A stretch of DNA of 64,000 nt, taken from the NCBI RefSeq assembly GCF_000169435.1, contig NZ_AAYB01000002.1, positions 1 to 64,000 of the forward strand, in the 5' to 3' direction. A program made the position numbers and the translations under genes. The notes under the pieces are model-generated. The model made no database searches and was not told the DNA's origin. It saw only the letters and a list, made by a program, of their open reading frames with translations. Below, one piece after another: positions 20,340 through 28,935 of this stretch. Within the stretch, counting starts at the first letter, position 1; the number at the start of each line of letters is the position of its first letter. This DNA is from Roseobacter sp. CCS2. GTDB lineage: Bacteria > Pseudomonadota > Alphaproteobacteria > Rhodobacterales > Rhodobacteraceae.

Positions 20340-21725
20340 ATGACCACCCTTAGCCTGCGCCTGCGCGTGTTTCTTTTCTTCTCTCTCATCGGGTTGGGCG
20401 GGGTCGCGGTTGTGCTGGGCGCCCTGATCCTGGGCTACCGGCAATTTGGCAATGCAGAGGCCTTTTCGGCCTTCACAACGGTCGCGATCACCGCAGGTTT
20501 TGGCATTCTGGCGCTGGCGACCTTTGTCTGGCGGCTGTTCGACGAAAACATCAGCAAACCGATCGAGGCGCTGGCCGCACAAATCCGCGTGCGCGCAGCA
20601 ACGGGGATTGATACGGCACTGGACGACAAAGCCGCCAGATATTTGGGTGACCTTGCCCCTGCTGCCTGTGCGATCAGCGACAAACTGGGCGCGGCATCAC
20701 AAGCGACAGCCGAAACAGTGGCGCAAAAGACCGCACGCCTGGAACGCCACCGCGCGCAATTGTTGCGCATTCTGTCGGACATTCCGGTCGCCGTGATTGT
20801 TGCGACGCCTGACGATCAGATCGTGCTTTACGACGGGCAAGCCGCCGACCTTATGGAACACGAAGCACCGGCCCGGCTGAACGCATCTGTCTGCGATTAT
20901 CTGGATGCAGGCACGCTGCACGACACGCTTGCCAAGATGAAAAAGAAGGGTCAGATGCGTCGCCCGATTACGATCAGGGGAAAATCAGAGGCGGTTTATT
21001 CAGGCCATATCCGCGTCTTTGACGACGACAGCGGATATATGGTGATGCTTGAACCGCTGGATCCTGATGCCGCGCGCCCTTTGGTTTACGACTTTGATCT
21101 GTTCGATCAGACGCCCGATACGGATATCAATGAAACCGCCCTGCGCGACCTGACCTTTGTTGTCTTCGACAGCGAAACCACCGGGCTTGACCCGCAAAAG
21201 GATGATGTTGTGCAATTGGGCGCTGTGCGCATTGTGAACGGGCGGATCATCGCGTCTGAAACCTTTGAGGCGCTGGTCAACCCCGGTCGCCCCATTCCCG
21301 CGCAATCCACGAAAGTGCATGGTATCAGCGATGATATGGTGGCAGGTGCGCCCGATTTCACAGTGGTGCGCGACAACTTCCAACGCTATGCCGCAAATGC
21401 CGTTCTGGTGGCGCATAACGCACCCTTTGACATGGCGTTCCTGAACCGCAGCGACGCTATATTTCAGAACCCGGTCATGGACACGGTGCATCTGTCGGCA
21501 ATCGTCTTTGGCGGATCGGCGGAACATACGCTGGATGCGCTTTGCGCGCGGTTAGAGGTCAGCATTCCCGAAGATTTGCGCCATACCGCCTTGGGCGATG
21601 CGATGGCAACGGCCAAAGCATTCGCGGCTTTGCTGCCCATCCTTGAAGCGCGGGGATTTCAGACCTTTGCCGATGTGCGCAAAGAAGCACTTAAGCACCG
21701 CCGCATTCTTGAGGTGCATGAATAG
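20340..21725 (+). CDS. Membrane-anchored PAS-like protein with DEDDh 3'-5' exonuclease domain
   Basis: A 461-residue protein from the ATG at 20340. Two membrane segments (about 9-32 and 42-60) are followed by a HAMP-like linker and coiled coil (to about 145). A PAS-like domain follows (LLRILSDIPVAVIVATPDDQ onward, about 140-230). The C-terminal DnaQ-type exonuclease has VFDSETTGLDP (Exo I, D and E), AHNAPFDMAFL (Exo II) and HTALGDAMATAK (Exo III, H and D). The exonuclease residues look intact, so it may be active, but membrane location and PAS input are unlike replicative epsilon. A signalling use of the fold, or degradation of a small nucleotide, is possible. Confidence 0.87.
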   Translation: MTTLSLRLRVFLFFSLIGLGGVAVVLGALILGYRQFGNAEAFSAFTTVAITAGFGILALATFVWRLFDENISKPIEALAAQIRVRAATGIDTALDDKAARYLGDLAPAACAISDKLGAASQATAETVAQKTARLERHRAQLLRILSDIPVAVIVATPDDQIVLYDGQAADLMEHEAPARLNASVCDYLDAGTLHDTLAKMKKKGQMRRPITIRGKSEAVYSGHIRVFDDDSGYMVMLEPLDPDAARPLVYDFDLFDQTPDTDINETALRDLTFVVFDSETTGLDPQKDDVVQLGAVRIVNGRIIASETFEALVNPGRPIPAQSTKVHGISDDMVAGAPDFTVVRDNFQRYAANAVLVAHNAPFDMAFLNRSDAIFQNPVMDTVHLSAIVFGGSAEHTLDALCARLEVSIPEDLRHTALGDAMATAKAFAALLPILEARGFQTFADVRKEALKHRRILEVHE

Positions 21726-21779
21726 CGCAGCACAAATGGCCCGGCGGCCCATCTGGGGCGGCCCGGCAATCGGCTATAT

Positions 21780-21944
21780 AAAGAAAGGAAGATCAAGGGG
21801 GGCGGGCCCGCCTGCACGGTTCTCACTCTCGGCCTGTCATCACTGACCTGCCGAAGCGTTGCTGTGGCCCTGCACCCTTTATGGGGGTGGTCTGCGGACC
21901 AACGAAAACCTGATCTTGACCGGGGCGGTTCAAAGCGCCCCGTG
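21780..21944 (-). ncRNA. Candidate structured small RNA (6S-like size; identity unproven)
   Basis: Minus-strand reading of the 293-base gap between the exonuclease gene and the Trm112-like gene. A 5' hairpin CGGGGCG/CGCCCCG is followed by a long-range closing stem: AAGATCA (21917-21911) with TGATCTT (21795-21789), extended by GG/CC pairs on both sides. Enclosed are CGTTG/CAACG, CACCC/GGGTG and CTTCGGC/GCCGAG hairpins. After the 3' arm comes the T-rich CCTTTCTTTATAT, as for a terminator. No frame in it looks coding. Length of about 145-165 nt with a long closing stem recalls 6S RNA, but I do not recognise the sequence, so treat the family as open. Confidence 0.45.
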
Positions 21945-22018
21945 GGGTGGATATCCAAGCGGGAAACTACCAAGGTAACCCTTGCAAAAGCGTGACAGGA
22001 CCGTGCGGTGGTGGGGCG

Positions 22019-22198
22019 CTAGTCCAGCTTGCGCGCTTCATCCACCAGCATCACAGGGATACCATTGCGAATGGGAAAGGCCATTTTGCCGGCCTTGCTG
22101 ACCAGTTCCTGACTTTCGGCGTCATAGGTCAGCGTGTCTTGGGTCATGGGGCAGACCAACGCCTCTAGCATCTTGGGATCAAATGCTGTTTCGCTCAT
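22019..22198 (-). CDS. Trm112/YcaR-family small protein
   Basis: A 59-residue protein, start ATG at 22198 ([10 protein letters not shown]), stop TAG at 22021-22019. It shows the Trm112 pattern: [18 protein letters not shown], then [19 protein letters not shown]. Only the first Cys of the usual zinc CxxC pairs is present, as in many proteobacterial YcaR homologues. The family partners with methyltransferases or LPS-related enzymes; here the role is unknown. It overlaps the LON-domain gene by four bases (ATGA), so the two are coupled. Confidence 0.88.
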   Translation of the reverse strand: MSETAFDPKMLEALVCPMTQDTLTYDAESQELVSKAGKMAFPIRNGIPVMLVDEARKLD

Positions 22199-22836
22199 TG
22201 CATCATCTCTTCGCCTGATCCGCCGCGCAGGGCAAATTCGATCAAGGTCATCAGCGTTTCGCGGCGGGTGGTCAATGACGGGGCTTCAAGCAAGGCTTGC
22301 TTGTCTTCGGGTTCAAACGGGCACAGCATGGAGAGCGAATTGATCAGTAGTTCATCTTCAGCGTCACCCAGACTTTCCCAATCTGTCGACAGCCCCTGAT
22401 CCACCAGATAACGGCCCAATGCATCCATGAACTTTTCGCGGTCAAATGTTTCGTCTTTTTCGACCGGTCCCAGATCACGGTCAAACCCCTGCCAGTTGAC
22501 GTTGCAACGGCGGTAGGGGGTAAAACCCTCGATCTCTTCGGTGATCCGAAAACGGGATGCGCCTGACATGGTGATCATATAGCGCCCATCTTCGGTTTCG
22601 GAAAATGCGGTGACCTTGCCGGCACAGCCGATGGTATGCAGTTTGCCACCGCCTCCGGGGGCATCATAAGGCTGCACCATCCCGATCAGCCGGGACGAGG
22701 TTTTCAGCACGTCGTCCAGCATCGCCAGATAGCGTGGTTCAAACAAATGCAGCGGCAAGCGCGAACGCGGCAAAAGCAGCGCGCCGGGCAATGGAAACAC
22801 CGGAATTGTGTCTGGCAGGTCGGTCTTTGATATCAT
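22195..22836 (-). CDS. LON substrate-binding-domain protein
   Basis: A 213-residue protein equal to the N-terminal domain of Lon without the AAA or protease parts ([45 protein letters not shown]). An earlier Met at 22845 adds three residues. Such stand-alone proteins are common in alphaproteobacteria, often next to a thioredoxin-TPR protein, exactly as here, 18 bases downstream of it. It is presumed to bind unfolded or target proteins; no catalytic residues. Confidence 0.9.
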   Translation of the reverse strand: MISKTDLPDTIPVFPLPGALLLPRSRLPLHLFEPRYLAMLDDVLKTSSRLIGMVQPYDAPGGGGKLHTIGCAGKVTAFSETEDGRYMITMSGASRFRITEEIEGFTPYRRCNVNWQGFDRDLGPVEKDETFDREKFMDALGRYLVDQGLSTDWESLGDAEDELLINSLSMLCPFEPEDKQALLEAPSLTTRRETLMTLIEFALRGGSGEEMMQ

Positions 22837-22863
22837 GTATACCAAAGTAGGCCGAACCTGTGA

Positions 22864-23775
22864 TCAGGCAAATATCATCGACGATAGTTTACGCCGCCCG
22901 TTCAGAACAATCGGATCTTTGGCATCATGCGCGTCAAAAATAGTGAAAAGCTGGGTCTTGGCGGCCCCGTCATTCCAATCGCGATCACGGCGGAACAATT
23001 CAAGCAGCGTGTTCACCGCATCTTCGACCTGCCCGCTGGCATGCAGTGCGACGGCCAGGTCAAAACGGGCCTGATGATTGTCAGGTTCCGCGTCGACCGT
23101 TGCTTGCAATTCGGTGACCGGACCAGCGTTTGCTGCTTCGCGTGCCAGTGTGATCTGGGCATGAACCGCTTCAAGCAGGGGATCAGTTGAAATTTCGGCC
23201 GGTGCGCCGTTCAAGACCGCCTCGGCCTGATCAATATCATCCAGCGCCAGATAGGACCGGACCAGCCCCGCATAGGCGGCAGCATTGTTCGGTTCTTCCT
23301 GCAAGATCGCCGCAAAGGTTTCTGCCGCGTCTGCGGCTGCACCTTCTTCAAGCATCTGATCCGCCGCTTCGATGGCCGCGCTAAGCCCTTCTGCCTCTGG
23401 ATCGCCAGCAAGGGCTGCGATTTTTTCGACAAACGCATCAATTTCGGACGGTGGCAAAGCGCCCTGGAAGCCATCGACAGGCTGACCATTGAAGAAGGCA
23501 TAGACCGTCGGGATGGACTGCACCTGCAACTGACCTGCGTAGGCTTGGTTGGCATCCACGTCGATCTTGACCAGCTTGACCCGGCCTTTGGCTTTGGTCA
23601 CTGCCGCCTCAATCGCGGGGCCCAGTGTTTTGCAGGGGCCGCACCACGGCGCCCAGAAATCCACGATGACCGGCACCTCTTTCGAGGCTTCGATCACATC
23701 GGCGGCAAAACTTGCATCGGTGCCGTCCTTGATCAGATCAGCGGGGGTGCCTGCGTTTGCATCCAATTCCAGCAT
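22864..23775 (-). CDS. Thioredoxin-TPR co-chaperone, CnoX/YbbN family
   Basis: A 303-residue protein with an N-terminal thioredoxin domain (FWAPWCGPCKTLGP, active-site Cys at about 45 and 48; cis-Pro in VQSIPTVYAF). The C-terminal helical TPR part (about 125-300) is rich in Ala, Glu and Asp. E. coli CnoX has SXXC instead and protects clients for GroEL. Here a full CxxC suggests oxidoreductase activity is kept. First gene of a leftward run with the LON-domain and Trm112-like genes. Confidence 0.93.
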   Translation of the reverse strand: MLELDANAGTPADLIKDGTDASFAADVIEASKEVPVIVDFWAPWCGPCKTLGPAIEAAVTKAKGRVKLVKIDVDANQAYAGQLQVQSIPTVYAFFNGQPVDGFQGALPPSEIDAFVEKIAALAGDPEAEGLSAAIEAADQMLEEGAAADAAETFAAILQEEPNNAAAYAGLVRSYLALDDIDQAEAVLNGAPAEISTDPLLEAVHAQITLAREAANAGPVTELQATVDAEPDNHQARFDLAVALHASGQVEDAVNTLLELFRRDRDWNDGAAKTQLFTIFDAHDAKDPIVLNGRRKLSSMIFA

Positions 23776-23882
23776 GGTCTGTCTCCTTCATCTGTCATTG
23801 CGCCCTATATGTGCGTTCAGGGCGGCAAGGCCAAGGGGCAAAGCGGCTTTACCATTCTCAGCACGGGACATAGCGTGGCAGG

Positions 23883-24521
23883 ATGACAAAAACAGTCCTG
23901 ACATTTGGCGATAGCAATACCTATGGCACGCCCCCCGCCCATGCGCGCGGTGAAAACCGCAGGTTCGGGCCGGACACGCGCTGGCCCACGGTGATGCAAG
24001 CGGCCCTTGGCCCCGATTGGGCGCTGGTCGAAAACGGCTTGCCCGGGCGCACAACCTGCCGTGCGGATCCTGTGATGGGCGCGCATATGGATGGGCAGTT
24101 GGGCCTGCGGATTGCCTTGGAAAGCAGCGGGCCGATTGATCTGCTGGTGATCATGTTGGGGACAAATGACCTGCAAACGCATCATGCAGCAACCGTTGAT
24201 CAGGTGGTGGGTGGCTTGGCCGGGTTGCTGGCAATCGCCCGGTCAGAGCCTTACCAGTTGCGCCACAACGGGTTCGATATTCTGCTGATCGCGCCGCCCG
24301 TTGTGCTGGAACAGGGCACTTATCGCGATACGCTGCTGGGCGCGCATGAAAAGTCGCGCGATCTGCCCTTTGCCATCGCGCAACTGGCCGATCACTGGGG
24401 GATCGCGTTTCTGGATGCGGGCGCGCATATCAATTCCAGCCCCTTGGATGGGCTGCACTTTGCGGCAGAAGATCACATCACCCTCGGCCAGGTCATCGCC
24501 GCCAAGATCGCAGCGCTATGA
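23883..24521 (+). CDS. SGNH/GDSL hydrolase (arylesterase-like)
   Basis: A 212-residue serine hydrolase with blocks of the SGNH family: TFGDSNTYGT (nucleophile Ser10), oxyanion-hole Gly and Asn (MLGTNDLQ near 91-98), and the Asp-x-x-His dyad in DGLHFAAEDH near 195. No signal peptide, so cytoplasmic. Probably hydrolyses short-chain acyl or aryl esters or acetylated sugars. Its stop overlaps the NUDIX start (ATGA). Confidence 0.9.
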   Translation: MTKTVLTFGDSNTYGTPPAHARGENRRFGPDTRWPTVMQAALGPDWALVENGLPGRTTCRADPVMGAHMDGQLGLRIALESSGPIDLLVIMLGTNDLQTHHAATVDQVVGGLAGLLAIARSEPYQLRHNGFDILLIAPPVVLEQGTYRDTLLGAHEKSRDLPFAIAQLADHWGIAFLDAGAHINSSPLDGLHFAAEDHITLGQVIAAKIAAL

Positions 24522-24922
24522 TGCAGCCGAAACTTGGTGCAATCGCTGTTGTGCATCACGCAGGGCGGTTTTTGTTGGTCAAACGCAAGAATGAACCCAA
24601 CGCCAATACCTGGGGTTTTCCCGGTGGGCATGTGGAACTGGGGGAAACCGCGTTAGAGGCCGCAGTGCGTGAACTGGCGGAAGAAACCGGTGTGGTAGGG
24701 ACGGCAGAACGCTATCTGACGAATGTCGATGCAATTACATTTGCCGAGGACGGATCGGTGCGCTTTCATTACTTACTGGCGGTGGTTGTCTGTACCTACC
24801 GCAGCGGAACGCCTGTCGCAGCCGATGATGTCAGCGACGCGGGCTGGTTCACAGCCAAGGAAACGGCAACGCTGCACCAAAGCCCGAACGTGCAAAAGAT
24901 TATCGAAGAGTTGGACGTTTAA
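24518..24922 (+). CDS. NUDIX hydrolase
   Basis: A 134-residue pyrophosphohydrolase. The Nudix box is complete: GGHVELGETALEAA followed by VRELAEETGV, giving the metal-binding REx2EE helix near residue 50. The start overlaps the esterase stop by four bases. The short, single-domain form resembles MutT/ADP-ribose-type enzymes; the substrate cannot be specified. The 281 bases after it (to 25203) show no gene I can support. Confidence 0.92.
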   Translation: MMQPKLGAIAVVHHAGRFLLVKRKNEPNANTWGFPGGHVELGETALEAAVRELAEETGVVGTAERYLTNVDAITFAEDGSVRFHYLLAVVVCTYRSGTPVAADDVSDAGWFTAKETATLHQSPNVQKIIEELDV

Positions 24923-25203
24923 GGCGGCCCGTACCAAACCTGCCGGCAACAGCAGAGAGCGCGGCGACCTTCTGAAAGTCACGCAAGAACAGAATTCAAC
25001 ATATCTGGACGACAAGCTTATCTGTTGGCCCGCCTGCTGGATAGGGTCTGAGCGTCGCAGCAAGAACCTGTGCTGCCCTCAAATCCCTAAATTTGCACAT
25101 ACTATTTTGTCGTAGGGCGGGATTATTGCTGTCTTCCGAAACACTGACTTAACGAACCATCGCTAGTGTGTCGCCCAGTTCAAGCACAGCAACGGAGCGT
25201 TTC

Positions 25204-25710
25204 ATGCCTGCAAAATCCATTCTGGCCACAATCGTGGCCTTCGTTTTCGCAACGGGGGTCGCCGCAGAGGCACCGCAGCCTGTTACCTTGGATCCGATTG
25301 AACACACGGACGCGCAACTTGTCATCATCGCCGCTGACGGCACCGCACAGACCTACACACCAGCCACATTAGAGGCATTGCCGACCTACCGCGTGCGCAC
25401 AACTACGCCGTGGCGTGACGAACCTGTGGATTTTGATGGTGTACTACTCTCTGATCTTCTGGAAGCGAACGGTCTGCATTTGACGGATGAGATCAACGTC
25501 ATCGCCGAGAATGATTTCAGCACCACGATCCCGCGTGCCTTGTGGGACACCGTTCCTGTGCTTGTTGCCACGCGTGTCGATGGCCGTGCGCATACACGGC
25601 GCGAACGCGGCCCCATTCAGTTTATCATCGATAAGGGTAGCTATACCGCATCGCCAGTGGTGAGCGAACGACATCTGGTGTGGATGGCTGCACGGATCAA
25701 GGTGGAATAG
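25204..25710 (+). CDS. Periplasmic molybdopterin-oxidoreductase-fold protein
   Basis: A 168-residue exported protein: signal peptide MPAKSILATIVAFVFATGVAAEA from the ATG at 25204 (an upstream start at 25168 lacks support). The mature part resembles the small sulfite-oxidase-type molybdopterin-binding domain (VDFDGVLLSDLLEANGL, later GPIQFIID), but the cofactor-coordinating Cys is missing, so a redox function is doubtful. The gene is followed 10 bases later by a GGDEF-EAL gene. I infer a ligand- or redox-sensing partner for that protein. Confidence 0.8.
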   Translation: MPAKSILATIVAFVFATGVAAEAPQPVTLDPIEHTDAQLVIIAADGTAQTYTPATLEALPTYRVRTTTPWRDEPVDFDGVLLSDLLEANGLHLTDEINVIAENDFSTTIPRALWDTVPVLVATRVDGRAHTRRERGPIQFIIDKGSYTASPVVSERHLVWMAARIKVE

Positions 25711-25719
25711 GTCGTTCGC

Positions 25720-27723
25720 GTGCAGGCTACATCCCGGACACAAGGTACAGTCGAAAGAATAAGCGCGCTGTTCCTGCGACGCCGTACCGTCGTGGCTTGC
25801 ATCATCGCAATTCTGATGACCTGCTTTGTTGCGGGCTATTATGTGCAGGTTACTGTCACGAACCTGCGTTCCACACATCAATCACTTAACGACCGCCAAC
25901 TGCGCAATGGCTATATCGCGATCAGCGATTTGCATCGGCTGGTGCTGATCATTCAAGAAGCAGCCGTGCGCGGCAAGATGAGTGATGAAGCTGTGGCTGA
26001 TTTCCGCGCCGCATCCGATTTTCTGTTTGTCAGGATGGATACGTTTCGGCGGATACAGTCCAGAGGCGATTTTTTGAAAGAGGCGGATGACGCCATTGCG
26101 GCCCTTCGGCGCGCGCAGGCCGTCGCGGATGACGCGATAGCAAATGATTTTCGTGATCTTGACGCAGACGCTGCGGCGTTGATTGAACACACTCAAATCG
26201 CACGCGAGGCATTAGTTATCTATCTCGACAGGATGCGGCAATTGCAGGACAATCTGTTGTTTGGTCAAACCGCTGCGGTGGAAAATCAGCGCACCGTTGT
26301 TTGGGTGATACTGCTGGGGCTGTCGGTTTTGGGCATCGCTGCAACGACCCTATTGCGCAAAGAGGTGATGGCAAAGCAGGCGCGCCAGGCGGCCGAAGAA
26401 AGGGTCCGACATCTGGCGTTCTTTGACCCCCTAACAGGTTTGCCGAACAGGGTGCAGTTTCAGGATCGATTGTCAGAACTGCTGGCGCAAAAGACCGCAC
26501 TGGCCTTGTTACTGGTTGATCTGGACGGGTTCAAGCAAATCAATGACACCTATGGTCATGCAGCTGGCGACGATATTTTACGGCATGTCGCCGCAGCACT
26601 TGGGCCGTATCGCACGCCAGATGGTGGTTTTGCCGCGCGCCTTGGCGGGGATGAATTTGCGGTTGTCTGCATCAGTGAAGATATCCCGCTGCTTTCGCAG
26701 ATATGCGACGATGTGATCGCGGCGATTGCCGATCCAATCGTTTTTGAAGGCGAAGCTGTGGGTGTTGAGGCCAGCATCGGTTTGGCAACCAAAACGCAAA
26801 TCGGGCGGCAGGTCGCCCATACTGTTGATGGCCTGACCCGCGTGGCCGACTTTGCGCTTTATGCGTCAAAGTCGAACGGCAAAAGGCAATTCACCATCTA
26901 TGATGAAGTTCTTGAACATCAGTTTCTGGAACGGCGCGCGATGGTCGAAGAACTGCCACAGGCCATCGCGGATGGCAGTCTTGACTACTATTTGCAGCCC
27001 AAAGTGGACATGACAACCGAAGAGGTTTTTGGATTTGAAGCGCTTGCGCGCTGGCGGCGGAATGGCGTGATCGTGCCGCCAAGCGCCTTTATCGGCATCG
27101 CAGAGGAAAGCGGCCTGATCGCCGATATCGATTGCAGCATCCTGTCAAATGCCACCCGCGATATTGCAAATTTCAACCTGTGCCACGGCACAAGCTTTTC
27201 TATCAGCGTGAACTTTTCGACATTGCATTTCAGTTCGTTGAAGTTCGTGGAAACCGTGAAACATGCGTTGCTGGCCTCAGGGCTTCAGCCCGACCTGCTG
27301 ACGATAGAGATTACGGAAACGGCCGAAATGCAGGATTGGGGCAAGGCCAAACAGGTTGTGTCGGCCATTCATGACCTTGGGGCAAAGGTATCAATTGATG
27401 ATTTTGGTGCTGGCTTTTCATCCTTGGCTTATTTGCGCACCACCGTGGCCGATGAAATCAAGATTGACCGGTCCTTGGTTCAGGATATCGAAACGTCGGA
27501 CACATCCCGCTTTTTGCTGGATGCCGTGCTTGATATCGCACGCAATCTGGGGCTGGATGCGACGGTTGAAGGCATCGAAACGCGGCGGCAGGCGGATATC
27601 GTTCTCGAAATGGGTGCGCGGAAAGCGCAAGGTTACTTCTTCAGCAGGCCAATGCCCCGCGATGATGCACTGGCTGCGGCCATGACAACGGACCAACCAT
27701 TGCTGCAACGCCCTGCATCTTAG
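25720..27723 (+). CDS. Bifunctional-type GGDEF-EAL cyclic-di-GMP enzyme
   Basis: A 667-residue inner-membrane protein starting at GTG 25720. Segments at about 23-45 and 193-212 flank a helical periplasmic domain of about 145 residues. The GGDEF domain keeps LGGDEF (GGDEF at 309-313) and the FDPLTGLPNR start. The EAL domain keeps FEALARW (EAL at 440-442), ITETAEM, IDDFGAGFSS and KIDRSLV, so both synthesis and hydrolysis of c-di-GMP look possible. Co-transcribed with the periplasmic molybdopterin-fold gene, its likely sensor partner. Confidence 0.93.
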   Translation: MQATSRTQGTVERISALFLRRRTVVACIIAILMTCFVAGYYVQVTVTNLRSTHQSLNDRQLRNGYIAISDLHRLVLIIQEAAVRGKMSDEAVADFRAASDFLFVRMDTFRRIQSRGDFLKEADDAIAALRRAQAVADDAIANDFRDLDADAAALIEHTQIAREALVIYLDRMRQLQDNLLFGQTAAVENQRTVVWVILLGLSVLGIAATTLLRKEVMAKQARQAAEERVRHLAFFDPLTGLPNRVQFQDRLSELLAQKTALALLLVDLDGFKQINDTYGHAAGDDILRHVAAALGPYRTPDGGFAARLGGDEFAVVCISEDIPLLSQICDDVIAAIADPIVFEGEAVGVEASIGLATKTQIGRQVAHTVDGLTRVADFALYASKSNGKRQFTIYDEVLEHQFLERRAMVEELPQAIADGSLDYYLQPKVDMTTEEVFGFEALARWRRNGVIVPPSAFIGIAEESGLIADIDCSILSNATRDIANFNLCHGTSFSISVNFSTLHFSSLKFVETVKHALLASGLQPDLLTIEITETAEMQDWGKAKQVVSAIHDLGAKVSIDDFGAGFSSLAYLRTTVADEIKIDRSLVQDIETSDTSRFLLDAVLDIARNLGLDATVEGIETRRQADIVLEMGARKAQGYFFSRPMPRDDALAAAMTTDQPLLQRPAS

Positions 27724-27760
27724 CCCTTACTGCATTTGCTGCGGTAGGGGGGATGTAACC

Positions 27761-28288
27761 CTATTCAATGTCATGGTTCGCCGTTCCAATCAGATCGCGC
27801 GGCACCACAAATGCTTTGCATTGTCCTGTGCGCGGCTGAACCTCGGTCCATTTGCCAATATCGAAATCAATGACTGTGCTGGCACAGGTCGGGTAATCGC
27901 TGAACCGGCGGTGATCAGGTGCTGATCGCACCAGCCCATTCGCCAACATGCCAATTCCGGGATTATGTCCGACAACCGCTATCGTCTGATCCGTCTGTTT
28001 TTGCACCATTTCAAGGATGGTATCGGGGGCGGCATGATAGATGCGCCCAGACAGTTGCAGGCGCGGTTCGGGATCAAGCGCTGACAAGATCAGCGCTGCC
28101 GTTTCCCGCGTCCGCGCTGCATCGGAACAAAGCACGGTATCAGGCAGATAGCCTTCCTGCGCCATCCATTCCCCAATCGCTGTGGCCGAGGCCCGCCCGC
28201 GTTTGTTCAGCGTTCTTTCGTGGTCGTCGCCGAAAGGATCGCTCCAACTGGATTTCGCGTGGCGGATCAGGATTAGGCGCAGGGTCAT
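27761..28288 (-). CDS. SixA-like histidine phosphatase
   Basis: A 175-residue branch-1 histidine phosphatase. It begins MTLRLILIRHAKSSW, with the RHx motif whose His10 takes the phosphate; a second catalytic His lies in VVGHNPG near 110. The length and the RHAKSSW start match SixA-type phosphohistidine phosphatases, which reset phosphorelays, but substrate is unproven. Its start overlaps the stop of the 4Fe-4S gene (ATGA), so the two are coupled. Confidence 0.88.
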   Translation of the reverse strand: MTLRLILIRHAKSSWSDPFGDDHERTLNKRGRASATAIGEWMAQEGYLPDTVLCSDAARTRETAALILSALDPEPRLQLSGRIYHAAPDTILEMVQKQTDQTIAVVGHNPGIGMLANGLVRSAPDHRRFSDYPTCASTVIDFDIGKWTEVQPRTGQCKAFVVPRDLIGTANHDIE

Positions 28289-28896
28289 AAAAAGGCCTCC
28301 ATATGGAAAGCGGCTTGGGCAGGCAGGCGGGTGCCTTGGCCCACAGGGCAGGCACGACGCGCAAGGCAGCCCGCGGTGCGGCAGGCGGTGCCAGCCGGTG
28401 AGGCGACGTGGGCTTTGCAGGCGGCCACGTCATAGCTGTTGTCAAATGCGCCAACCGGGCAGGCCGTCGCGCAGGGTTTGGCGCAGGTCAGGCAGGGTTG
28501 TGGGTTGCCGCCGATATCGGGCGATGTTTGCCAACGCAGCGCACCGCGGAAAGACGCAAACAACCCTGTTTCGTCATGCACCAGAAAGCCAATGGGTGAT
28601 GCCCAGAACCGCCCTGTCTGCGTGGCCCATGTAAAGAAAGGCGCATAGGGCGGGCCACCGAAGGGAAAAAGCGGGTCCGCGTTCAATGTATCGGCAACGC
28701 CGGTGATGACACGAAAGGACCACCGATCCATTGGATCAGGGCCGCCATCCCCGTATTCCGGGCTTTCGCAAAAGATTGGCCAAAAGCGCGGTTCGTCCGG
28801 GCCGATCAGCGTAATGGTGTCTGCGCCGTCAGGGCAGTCGCCCAATGGCTGCAACCCAAAAGGGAATAAAGCGTTACTCAGATCATCGCGTGTCAT
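28285..28896 (-). CDS. 4Fe-4S ferredoxin-like protein
   Basis: A 203-residue protein whose C-terminal half carries two cysteine clusters: CLTCAKPCATACPVGAF (near 135-151) and a second set ending CLARRACPVG. That is enough for two [4Fe-4S] clusters of the bacterial ferredoxin type. The N-terminal 130 residues (WASPIGFLVHDETGLFASFR) recall the substrate domain of QueG-like or related proteins without a clear corrinoid motif. It probably transfers electrons in a small redox reaction; the partner is unknown. First gene of a two-gene leftward unit with the SixA-like gene. Confidence 0.82.
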   Translation of the reverse strand: MTRDDLSNALFPFGLQPLGDCPDGADTITLIGPDEPRFWPIFCESPEYGDGGPDPMDRWSFRVITGVADTLNADPLFPFGGPPYAPFFTWATQTGRFWASPIGFLVHDETGLFASFRGALRWQTSPDIGGNPQPCLTCAKPCATACPVGAFDNSYDVAACKAHVASPAGTACRTAGCLARRACPVGQGTRLPAQAAFHMEAFL

Positions 28897-28935
28897 GGAT
28901 AGGACTTTAGACAGTGCCAGCGGGAAAACCAGAGC

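Noticed and set aside
21598..21846. 82-codon plus-strand frame running into the RNA-like gap
   Set aside because: It starts inside the exonuclease domain in another frame and has no ribosome site; the gap looks like structured RNA, not protein.
21920..21941. GTTCAAAG loop in a GC stem read as a tRNA T-arm
   Set aside because: The loop would be eight bases, a seven-base loop mispairs, and no acceptor, D or anticodon arm lies at the right distance.
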